Assembly (NCBI GenBank): GCA_934234185.1
Contig: CAKQHO010000135.1
Coordinates: 1-7,941, forward strand
Direction: 5' to 3'
DNA length: 7,941 nucleotides
Source of the DNA: an uncultured Psychrobacillus sp.
Lineage (GTDB): Bacteria; Bacillota; Bacilli; Bacillales_A; Planococcaceae
Part shown: positions 1 through 5,645 of the stretch, piece by piece
How positions within the stretch are numbered: the stretch's first letter is position 1
Layout: each line of letters begins with the position of its first letter
Translations under genes and position numbers: made by a program
The notes under the pieces: generated by a model
What the model saw: only the letters and a program-made list of their open reading frames with translations
Databases searched by the model: none
Told to the model about the DNA's origin: nothing

Positions 1-78
1 GCTGTGGTGGCTGAGGAGCTGCCTCCTCGCCGCTCCCCATTGCTTGTCGGGGCAGAGACAGGCGCTTGCGCTTTTCTG
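1..78. repeat. GC-rich self-complementary intergenic element (partial)
   Basis: About 65% GC over roughly 80 bases, against the AT-rich remainder. It contains several nested inverted repeats: GAGGAG/CTCCTC with a 4-base loop (13-28), flanked by GGC (9-11) and GCC (29-31), a CCCC/GGGG pair around 35-52, and the palindrome GCGCTTGCGC (63-72). No open reading frame was found. It lies directly downstream of the aminopeptidase stop codon and has no T-run fitting a simple terminator. This is the make-up of the small GC-rich dispersed repeats found between genes in many Bacillaceae genomes. Repeat status is inferred: only one, truncated copy is visible, so copy number cannot be judged. Confidence 0.4.
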
Positions 79-82
79 TTTA

Positions 83-832
83 TTAATCTAATTTGGTGAG
101 GATGATTGGGGCATCCTTGGTTACGACAATTGTATGTTCAATCTGAGCAACTAACGATTTGTCTGGAGTAATAAATGTCCATCCGTCACCAGATTCTACA
201 ATATGCTCAGCCTTTTCGGAGATAAATGGCTCTACTGCTAAAACCATACCTTCTTTTAAGATTGTTGGATCCCAAGCATCATAGTAGTTTAATACATGCT
301 GTGGTGCTTCATGAAGTGACTTTCCAATCCCATGTCCAGTTAAGTTCATAATAACTGTTAAACCTTGGTCTTTTGCTTCTCTAGCTACTGCTTTACCAAT
401 TTGATTTAAACGGGAGCCTGCCTTCACTTTCAACATTGCTCGGTTGAATGCACTTTCTGCAACGGTACAGAGCTTCTCTTTATCCTCATATCCGTCACCA
501 ACTACGAATGAAATGCCCGTGTCTGCAAAATAACCATTATACGAGCCAGACACATCTATATTAACTAAGTCGCCCTCTTTTATTACCTTAGAGCCTGGAA
601 TTCCATGAGCAACTTCTTCATTTACACTTATACACGTATATCCTGGAAAATCATATTCTCCCTTTGGTCCTGAAAGAGCACCATTCTCTTCAAACATTCT
701 TCCTGCAATTTCATCCAGCTCTTTCGTCGTAACACCTGGCTTAGTTGCATCTTTCATAGCCTCTCTAATTTTAGCGACTATTTGACCAATTTTCTTTAAC
801 GCTTGTAAATCCTCATTTGTTTGTACAATCAT
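83..832 (-). CDS. map: Type I methionine aminopeptidase
   Basis: Cytosolic metalloprotease that removes the initiator methionine from new proteins (249 aa, the usual length for the bacterial type Ia enzyme without an N-terminal zinc-finger extension). The pita-bread fold ligands are all visible: Asp93 in NIDVSG, Asp104 in FADTG, His167 in TGHGIG, Glu201 in AVEPF and Glu232 in QIEHT. The substrate-contacting histidines are His76 (VAHGIPG) and His174 (LHEAP). The ATG at 832 follows AGGAGAAGGG, with GGG 11 bases upstream, slightly far. A possible promoter lies at 862-890. It is not in the ribosomal-protein operon where the essential map usually sits, so it may be a second, YflG-type copy as in B. 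subtilis; this is inferred from context. It lies 89 bases downstream of thiT on the same strand, and read-through from thiT is possible because no terminator separates them. Confidence 0.95.
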   Translation of the reverse strand: MIVQTNEDLQALKKIGQIVAKIREAMKDATKPGVTTKELDEIAGRMFEENGALSGPKGEYDFPGYTCISVNEEVAHGIPGSKVIKEGDLVNIDVSGSYNGYFADTGISFVVGDGYEDKEKLCTVAESAFNRAMLKVKAGSRLNQIGKAVAREAKDQGLTVIMNLTGHGIGKSLHEAPQHVLNYYDAWDPTILKEGMVLAVEPFISEKAEHIVESGDGWTFITPDKSLVAQIEHTIVVTKDAPIILTKLD

Positions 833-861
833 TTTAACAAGATCCCTTCTCCTATTAGATG

Positions 862-890
862 CTTATATATATACACACCTAATATGATAA
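862..890 (-). promoter_or_regulatory. Candidate sigma-A promoter for the methionine aminopeptidase gene
   Basis: On the minus strand: TTATCA (885-890), a 17-base spacer, then TATAAG (862-867). The -10 matches 5 of 6 consensus bases and the -35 matches 4 of 6. Transcription would start near 855, giving a leader of about 23 bases that carries the AGGAG RBS. The area is very AT-rich, so chance matches are possible. Confidence 0.4.
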
Positions 891-921
891 TAACTGTACG
901 GATATCATACCATATTTTAAG

Positions 922-1494
922 TTATTTAGGCAGTATAAGGCGTGGAGCCTTTAAAAACAGTGTGGAACATATGATTGCTGCTAGAATAAATACCGGAATC
1001 ATATAGGTAGCATTATACCCAAGAGAATAAAGGATGACGTTTCCTTCAGCGAATTCTTTAAAAAATAATATTCCGGAGAAGACATGTGCAAGATACCGCA
1101 AGAAGGAAGCAAGGAGAGCACCACAAACTATAGCAATTCCCATCCTTTTTTTATTTTGCTGATTTAGCGCCTCTAAAAAGAATCCTCTAAATATCCCAGC
1201 AAATCCGGCTAGCATATATGCTAAAAAATAATCTGTTGCCACCTGAAGGATTACAATTTCAAATGACAATGGAGCAGCAGATACTCTTCCTGTTGCTACT
1301 TGCAGAAGGCCTACTAGAAAGCCTGTAATTAAACCAGCCACTGTTCCTCTGCGAAATGCAATAAGAATAATTGGTACTAACACAAAGGAGACATCTCCTC
1401 CCTGTGGCATACCAAATCCTATCATGTCTAATACATAACCTAACGCTGCAAAAATTGCAATTTCTACTAACAATACAACACGTTGATTTCTCAT
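922..1494 (-). CDS. thiT: Thiamine ECF transporter substrate-binding subunit ThiT
   Basis: Integral membrane S component that binds thiamine and works with the shared energy-coupling module EcfA-EcfA'-EcfT, which is not encoded here. 190 aa, close to B. subtilis YuaJ/ThiT. About six hydrophobic segments are visible. Family landmarks are GGDVSF (32-37), ATDYFLAY (86-93), RYLAHVFSG (133-141) and YSLGYNATYMIP (156-167). His137, Tyr156 and Asn161 correspond by spacing to thiamine-contacting His125, Tyr146 and Asn151 of the Lactococcus protein; Asp88-Tyr89 seems to sit where that protein has Glu-Tyr. The ATG at 1494 is chosen because AAAAAGGGGA precedes it at normal spacing. A longer reading from a TTG at 1518 would begin inside the terminator U-tract and has no RBS. 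The TPP riboswitch upstream independently supports thiamine as the substrate. Confidence 0.95.
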   Translation of the reverse strand: MRNQRVVLLVEIAIFAALGYVLDMIGFGMPQGGDVSFVLVPIILIAFRRGTVAGLITGFLVGLLQVATGRVSAAPLSFEIVILQVATDYFLAYMLAGFAGIFRGFFLEALNQQNKKRMGIAIVCGALLASFLRYLAHVFSGILFFKEFAEGNVILYSLGYNATYMIPVFILAAIICSTLFLKAPRLILPK

Positions 1495-1516
1495 GTTCAA
1501 TCCCCTTTTTAACCAC

Positions 1517-1553
1517 AAAAAAAACGCCGTGGGACAGAGCCAGACACCGCGCG
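1517..1553 (-). terminator. Riboswitch expression-platform terminator before thiT
   Basis: On the minus strand a GC-rich imperfect hairpin (outer CGC/GCG pairs, bulges in the middle) ends in GGCG followed by eight T residues (1517-1524). It lies between the TPP aptamer and the thiT RBS, where an intrinsic terminator controlled by ligand binding is expected. The stem is imperfect and I did not identify the alternative antiterminator pairing, so the transcriptional mode is inferred mainly from the U-tract and position. Confidence 0.6.
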
Positions 1554-1568
1554 ATTGTCAGATTCTAT

Positions 1569-1645
1569 CCACATCCCTACGCAAGCATGAACTTACAGGT
1601 TCTAAGGGTACAATCTCAGCCGCTTTCAAGCGACGCCCCCTGTGG
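1569..1645 (-). promoter_or_regulatory. TPP riboswitch (THI box) aptamer
   Basis: The minus strand shows the THI-box signature in order: P1 5' arm CCACA (1641-1645), a GGGGGC start of P2, hairpin CGCTT-GAA-AGCG (P3), GGCTGAGA, then ACCC, GAACCTG, a small P4/P5 hairpin, GCGTAGGGA, and P1 3' arm TGTGG (1569-1573). These are the conserved pyrimidine-sensing CUGAGA and pyrophosphate-sensing GCGUAGGGA segments. By family knowledge, thiamine pyrophosphate binding lowers expression of the downstream gene, here thiT. Confidence 0.95.
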
Positions 1646-1672
1646 TTTCGAAATATATTTTAATTCGAGTTT

Positions 1673-1701
1673 ATTTTAATGGAAAAAGTTAGACATTGCA
1701 A
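1673..1701 (-). promoter_or_regulatory. Sigma-A promoter of the riboswitch-thiT unit
   Basis: Minus-strand TTGCAA (1696-1701), a 17-base spacer, then TAAAAT (1673-1678). The -10 matches 5 of 6 consensus bases and the spacer is ideal. Transcription would start about 20 bases before the aptamer, so the whole riboswitch would be transcribed. Confidence 0.7.
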
Positions 1702-1839
1702 CCCTTTGGGTAAAATATAAATAGCATGCTTTTTTCTAGTCATATGCCTGAACAAAGCTGCCTTCTCTTCATCTTTACATTTTTCTCATAGCTATTAATT
1801 TCAAATCTATTTTTTTAAAAATGATTAGGAGTGAAATCA

Positions 1840-2904
1840 ATGATTAACCTACTTATGGACTTAGTAAAAATCAAAAGTGATACGATAGAAGGAGCGAACG
1901 AGGCTCTTCACTTTTGTAAGGAGTGGTTAGAGGAACGTGGCGTTACACCAATAATCTATGAACTGGATTCTAAATTAATGTTAGTTGCCGAAATTGGAGA
2001 GGGAGAAGAAAGTATTGTATGGAACGGACATATCGACGTTGTGCCTGGCCATATAGAACAATTTAATCCTTATATATTAGAAGACAAGTTGTTTGGAAGA
2101 GGGACTGCAGACATGAAGGCAGGAGTTGCTGCTATGATGGAAGCCTTTAGTATCTTAGTAAAAAATCCTGAACAACTAACAAGAAAGGTTCAACTCCATA
2201 TTGCTACCGACGAAGAAAAAGGAGGAAAAACTTCCAAGCATATTGTGGAACAAGGTCACTACGGAGACTTTGTTATTTGTGGTGAACCAACCAATCTAAA
2301 CATCGGACTTCAAGCAAAGGGAATCCTTCAATGGGACTTTCTAGTAAAGGGAAAGTCAGCTCATGGTAGTAGACCTTGGGAAGGTGATAACGCTATTGAA
2401 AAAGCTATTGCTTTAGATCAAGAATTGCGAAAATGCACATTTATGGAAGCAAGTAACGCATACTATGATTATCCTTCTCTTAATTTGGCAAAAATACAGG
2501 CAGGAGAAAGATATAATATGGTTCCAGATGAATGTGTAATTAGTTATTCTCTTCGATTTGTACCCGGTCAAGATATTGAAGCGATTACACAAGAATTAAG
2601 AGATTTAATAGGAAAATATCCGGAAAGTGAACTAATCCTCCGAGGGCGTTCCCCTGCAATTACAAACGAAGAGAATAACAAGTTTATTCAAAGGCTACTA
2701 GCTGTTTCTACCAATTTAAGAAACACTCCAACTGTGCTATTTGGCCAGCATGGAGCTGCGGATACCAGATATTATGCAGCGAAGGGAGCAGGTGCTATTG
2801 AATACGGACCCGTCGGTGGAGATTGGCATGGTGATAAGGAATGGGTTTCCTTATCTTCCGTAGAAACCTATAAAAACATTCTTGTTTCTTTTGCATTGGA
2901 ATAA
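1840..2904 (+). CDS. M20 family metallopeptidase (ArgE/DapE/ACY1/CPG2 type)
   Basis: Predicted cytosolic two-metal hydrolase cleaving an amide or peptide bond; the substrate cannot be assigned. 354 aa. Expected M20 residues are present: His64 in NGHIDVVPG with Asp66, bridging Asp91 in GRGTADMKAG, catalytic Glu125 and ligand Glu126 in ATDEEKGG, Glu149 in CGEPTN, and His330 in DWHGDKEW. The lid-domain motif SAHGSRPW (173-180) is also present, so the dimerisation/lid domain is complete. The ATG at 1840 is chosen because AGGAGTG lies 8 bases upstream; a GTG at 1831 would overlap that same RBS. No signal peptide is seen. Relatives include acetylornithine deacetylase, succinyl-diaminopimelate desuccinylase and dipeptidases; Bacillus YlmB, a thiamine-salvage deformylase, is a related but longer protein. 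It is divergent from thiT, and I saw no convincing promoter of its own in 1702-1839. Confidence 0.9.
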   Translation: MINLLMDLVKIKSDTIEGANEALHFCKEWLEERGVTPIIYELDSKLMLVAEIGEGEESIVWNGHIDVVPGHIEQFNPYILEDKLFGRGTADMKAGVAAMMEAFSILVKNPEQLTRKVQLHIATDEEKGGKTSKHIVEQGHYGDFVICGEPTNLNIGLQAKGILQWDFLVKGKSAHGSRPWEGDNAIEKAIALDQELRKCTFMEASNAYYDYPSLNLAKIQAGERYNMVPDECVISYSLRFVPGQDIEAITQELRDLIGKYPESELILRGRSPAITNEENNKFIQRLLAVSTNLRNTPTVLFGQHGAADTRYYAAKGAGAIEYGPVGGDWHGDKEWVSLSSVETYKNILVSFALE

Positions 2905-2905
2905 A

Positions 2906-2933
2906 TGAAACCTTCTCTCCTAATACACGTATA
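2906..2933 (+). promoter_or_regulatory. Candidate sigma-W (ECF) promoter
   Basis: TGAAAC (2906-2911), a 16-base spacer, then CGTATA (2928-2933). This equals the published B. subtilis sigma-W consensus (TGAAAC-N16-CGTA) at every core base, and CCTT follows the -35 as is common in that regulon. It starts 2 bases after the M20 stop codon and would start transcription near 2940, about 22 bases before the ATG of the DUF4870-like gene. A match this complete at the right place is unlikely by chance, but activity is inferred. Confidence 0.7.
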
Positions 2934-2962
2934 GTAGTTAGCATATCAAAGGAGAGTTTCTA

Positions 2963-3289
2963 ATGGAAACAAATAAAGTCTTGAGTTCTCTTTCCTATTT
3001 TTCAGTTTTGTTTGCCCCGTTCATTCTCCCAATCATTGTGTATTTTATCTCCGCTGATAGCACGGTAAAATACCATGCCAAGAGATCACTAATATCGCAT
3101 ATCTTACCTGGTATATTAGTTTTAGTGCTTTTTATCGTTCTGTTAAATAATATGTTCTCTATATCTGAACCGCAGGCTTCTCTTTGGAGCACAGCTTTCA
3201 TGCCTTTTATCCTTATGGGTCTTTACTTGCTTGTTTATGGAATCCTACTTATTTGGAACATTATCCAGGGAATCAAAGTCTTGAAGTAG
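2963..3289 (+). CDS. DUF4870-like (Tic20-type) small membrane protein
   Basis: 108 aa with three predicted membrane segments: roughly residues 10-30, 44-65 and 77-102. The N-terminal LSYFSVLFAPFILPIIVYF followed by KYHAKRSL (36-43) matches the DUF4870 pattern, in which a first helix is followed by a conserved His-Ala-Lys stretch before helix 2. The biochemical function of this family is not established. The ATG at 2963 follows AAAGGAGAG at good spacing. The sigma-W-like promoter directly upstream suggests a role under cell-envelope stress (inferred). No terminator separates it from the small peptide gene 60 bases downstream, so read-through is likely. Confidence 0.8.
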   Translation: METNKVLSSLSYFSVLFAPFILPIIVYFISADSTVKYHAKRSLISHILPGILVLVLFIVLLNNMFSISEPQASLWSTAFMPFILMGLYLLVYGILLIWNIIQGIKVLK

Positions 3290-3291
3290 AG

Positions 3292-3316
3292 GTTTATATT
3301 AGGAAGTACAGGGAAA
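3292..3316 (+). promoter_or_regulatory. Candidate sigma-B promoter for the 32-aa peptide gene
   Basis: GTTTAT (3292-3297), a 13-base spacer, GGGAAA (3311-3316). The sigma-B consensus is GTTTAA-N12 to 15-GGGWAW, so the -10 fits fully and the -35 matches 5 of 6 bases. Predicted transcription start is near 3323, about 27 bases before the peptide ATG at 3350, a sensible leader length. It starts just after the stop codon of the preceding gene. Confidence 0.5.
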
Positions 3317-3349
3317 TATAAAAGTATAGACAACTAAGGAGCGATTCAT

Positions 3350-3448
3350 ATGAAAGTAAAGTCTCTCATAAAAACAGCTATTAAATGGGCGCCAGTAGTT
3401 TATCCAATAATTAGAAAAGCAATGAAATCTAAAAAGACCGTTAGATAA
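3350..3448 (+). CDS. Small cationic hypothetical protein (32 aa)
   Basis: Short gene in a tight slot between the DUF4870-like gene and a strong terminator. TAAGGAG lies 8 bases before the ATG, one of the best RBSs in the window. The peptide begins MKVKSLIKTAIKWAPVVYP and ends in KSKKTVR. It has ten Lys/Arg and no acidic residue, with a short hydrophobic centre (WAPVVYPII, residues 13-21), so it would be strongly cationic and probably associated with membrane, nucleic acid or ribosome. I do not recognise a family. It sits behind a sigma-B-like promoter and downstream of a sigma-W-like one, and the terminator ends its transcript about 35 bases after the stop. Together these suggest a real, stress-expressed gene. 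Function unknown; a chance ORF cannot be fully excluded. Confidence 0.65.
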   Translation: MKVKSLIKTAIKWAPVVYPIIRKAMKSKKTVR

Positions 3449-3482
3449 AAGCAGGTTCGTTTTGAAAAGGAAGCTTTGAAAC

Positions 3483-3536
3483 ATATAAAAAGAGTGTGCC
3501 CTAAAGAAATTTCTTTTGAGCACACTCTTTTTATAT
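3483..3536. terminator. Bidirectional intrinsic terminator
   Basis: Perfect 17-bp inverted repeat: the arm at 3483-3499 ends in AAAAAGAGTGTGC, its complement GCACACTCTTTTT starts the arm at 3520-3536, and the loop is 20 bases. The T-run follows the GC-containing core on one strand and the A-run provides the same on the other, so it can stop the plus-strand peptide transcript and the minus-strand hydrolase operon. The last codon and the stop codon of the SGNH hydrolase lie inside the stem. Confidence 0.9.
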
Positions 3537-4400
3537 AAACGTTTTTAATTCGGTTAAAGAATAATATCCTTCAAAAGATGAAGATGCTACATTATCATCA
3601 TCTTCTGAGGATTGCCTAGCCTTTATAATTTCTTCAAAAGTGAGTGGGTTAGGTGCAGGTAACTCTCCACTTTTAACAAATAAAGAAGAATCATACCTAG
3701 TAAAAAAAGAATTAGCCATCAATCGATAGCCCTCCAAATTTGGATGTACATCACTTATACTTGGTAATAACTCCTTTTCTTTTCCTTCAAAGGCTTCCTC
3801 TACGGGTATATAAGTTGCACCATGAGCTTCTGCCTGATTACGCAATATTGTATGAAGAATATCTAATTCCTTCTGTACTCCATGCTTTTGCGACTCTCTT
3901 ACATACGGATATGCATCATAATAACCCATAATATAAATTTCAGCTTTTGGAGCAAGTTCTTTGATACTCTTCACTATTATTTCCATATTTTTCCTAACAC
4001 CATTTAACGCATAATCTGCAGTTATTTGCTGATAAGAAACTGTCCCTTCCGTAGGCTTTACTTGGATGAGTCGAAGTAGATCATTTGCTCCTGCAGACAC
4101 AGTTACTAATGTTGCATTTTTCAACATTTCTTTTGCTTCATCTGTTTGGATACTCTCTAACACGTTAGCAGTAGTGTAACCTGGAAAGCTCAATGCCTTG
4201 GAAAAGAAGGCAAGACGTCCTGAGCGCTGGAGCTCCTGGGCTATTAAATCAGTATATCCCACATCAATTGCTTGATCTGGCGTTTGCCCTGCAGCAAGTG
4301 AATCTCCCAGAGCGATGTACACCTCTGTTCCCTTTGCTTCTACTGGTATAGCAGCAAAGAACAAGACCATGATGAACAACAGACTGGTCCATTTCTTCAT
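3531..4400 (-). CDS. Secreted SGNH/GDSL-family lipase or esterase
   Basis: 289 aa with a Sec signal peptide: MKKW, hydrophobic residues 5-19, then likely cleavage after PVEA at residue 22. The four SGNH blocks are present: block I ALGDSLAAG with nucleophile Ser34, block II Gly74 in FPGYT, block III Asn106 in SAGANDLL, and block V Asp217/His219 in SDVHPN. It is predicted to hydrolyse an ester outside the cell or at the cell surface; the substrate is unknown. After the catalytic domain (to about 240) comes a Pro- and Asp/Ser-rich tail without a recognised anchor. The ATG follows AAGGAG at 10 bases, and this RBS overlaps the stop codon of the aminopeptidase upstream (14-base gap), so the two are translationally adjacent in one operon. 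It ends in the shared terminator at 3483-3536. Confidence 0.9.
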   Translation of the reverse strand: MKKWTSLLFIMVLFFAAIPVEAKGTEVYIALGDSLAAGQTPDQAIDVGYTDLIAQELQRSGRLAFFSKALSFPGYTTANVLESIQTDEAKEMLKNATLVTVSAGANDLLRLIQVKPTEGTVSYQQITADYALNGVRKNMEIIVKSIKELAPKAEIYIMGYYDAYPYVRESQKHGVQKELDILHTILRNQAEAHGATYIPVEEAFEGKEKELLPSISDVHPNLEGYRLMANSFFTRYDSSLFVKSGELPAPNPLTFEEIIKARQSSEDDDNVASSSFEGYYSLTELKTFI

Positions 4401-4414
4401 CCCTGTTCAGCTCC

Positions 4415-5640
4415 TTAAAATGCCCATGTACCTTTACGGAATATATGTTCCTTTGTACCATCAGGCAGTTCTCCTATGATGTCCATTTCAGCGCTACCAA
4501 TCATAAAATCCTCATGCACAATTGAAGTATTAATACCTATATTTTCAAGTTCCTCTTCGCTTAGACCTTTCGCACCCTCTACACAGGTTGGATAGGCTTC
4601 GCCAATTGCAAAGTGATTAGATGCATTTTCATCAAATAATGTATTATAAAACAAGACGTTAGAAGCAGAAATAGGTGATTCATGAGGAACAAGAGCAATT
4701 TCTCCTAGATACTTTGAACCTTTATCTGTTTGGAGTAAATCTCTTAAAAGTGCTTCACCCTGAGCTGCCTCAACCTTTGTAATAGCCCCATTTTCAAATG
4801 TAAGTGTAAAGCCATCAATTAGGTTTCCTTGATAAATAAATGGCTTTGTATTTCGAACATACCCATTTACACCAGTCTTCAAGGGAGCAGTATAAACTTC
4901 CTCGGTTGGCATATTTGCTATAAAGGAAGCCCCTTGTGCATTTCTACTAGCCCCAGAAATCCATAGATGATCTTTTGGCAGCTCTACTTTAATATCAGTG
5001 CCTTCCGCTATATAGTGAAGCTTTTTGAATCGCTTTTCATTCAATAGAGCTGCACGAGCCTCTAAGTTTTCAATATGCTCCTGCCATTGCTGTACAGCTG
5101 TTCCGTTTCCAATACGGACTACATCAAAGATGAGGTTCCAAAGAGCCTCCATTTGTTCTGCTGACTCTAAATCAGGAAATACTTTAGCTGCCCATTTTTG
5201 TGAAGGCATTGCGACAATTGACCAGGTAATGACATCATTCATAACCGCTTTTCGATAGTTTTCTAATGCCTTTCCCCCAGCTTTTTGGTAGTTAGAAATC
5301 CGGTCAATCGCTACACCTTCTAACAAATCTGGATTATCTGCATCAATCCATAGAAGCCATTATTTTTAACTAGCTCTTCACGTTGAACTTTTATCCATTC
5401 AGGATATTTGGTAAATGCCTCCTCTGGTGCAAAATCATAAAATAGGCGTGTGTTTATCTCATCGGTATAATTAACATCCACTCTTTCAGCGCCAGCTTCA
5501 TATGCTTTTTTTACAATCAATCGAGTAAGCTCGATTGTATCAGTTGTTGTATTAATAAGAACAGGCTGATTCTTTTGGACATTTAATCCAACCTTTACGA
5601 TTAACTCCGCATATTCTTCTAATTTTTGTTCGAAATTCAT
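4415..5640 (-). pseudogene. M29 family aminopeptidase (AmpS/PepS type), frameshifted
   Basis: Metal-dependent cytosolic aminopeptidase gene split into two frames. The 5' part (5640 to about 5353) encodes 96 normal residues beginning MNFEQKLEEY, then runs out of frame to a stop near 5320. The 3' part continues in another frame with WIDADNPDLLEG and runs to the stop at 4415. Adding one base restores a single 408-aa protein, the usual M29 length. Catalytic features survive in the 3' part: glutamates in EAAQGEALL and GEIALVPHES, FDENASNHFAIGEAYP with the ligand His and the Tyr, and SIVHEDFMIGS with His-x-Asp. The 3' fragment's apparent start is an internal TTG without an RBS. The lost base lies within 5351-5359. 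As written no full enzyme is made. A sequencing error is possible because the rest shows no decay. It begins 5 bases after the helicase stop. Confidence 0.85.
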
Positions 5641-5645
5641 TTTTA

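Noticed and set aside
937..951. Hairpin AAGGC/GCCTT at the end of thiT
   Set aside because: It lies within the thiT coding sequence and is not followed by a T-run, so it is unlikely to be a terminator.
821..1006. Plus-strand open frame of 61 codons between map and thiT
   Set aside because: It has no RBS, crosses the map start and the thiT end, and has no recognisable protein features.
1371..1679. Plus-strand open frame opposite thiT and the riboswitch
   Set aside because: It lies antisense to the thiT N-terminus and the TPP aptamer; it is a shadow of conserved elements on the other strand.
2995..3201. Minus-strand open frame opposite the DUF4870-like gene
   Set aside because: Antisense shadow of a gene with a clear RBS and membrane-protein pattern.
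3299..3523. Minus-strand open frame of 74 codons opposite the small cationic peptide gene
   Set aside because: No RBS, and it runs through the bidirectional terminator; the plus-strand 32-codon gene has the signals instead.
4264..4461. Minus-strand open frame spanning the aminopeptidase-hydrolase junction
   Set aside because: It overlaps two supported genes in another frame and shows no family features.
5340..5375. Programmed -1 frameshift in the M29 gene at the A-tract
   Set aside because: The tract does not fit the X XXY YYZ pattern in phase, and a slip there would run into an in-frame TAA at 5360-5362.
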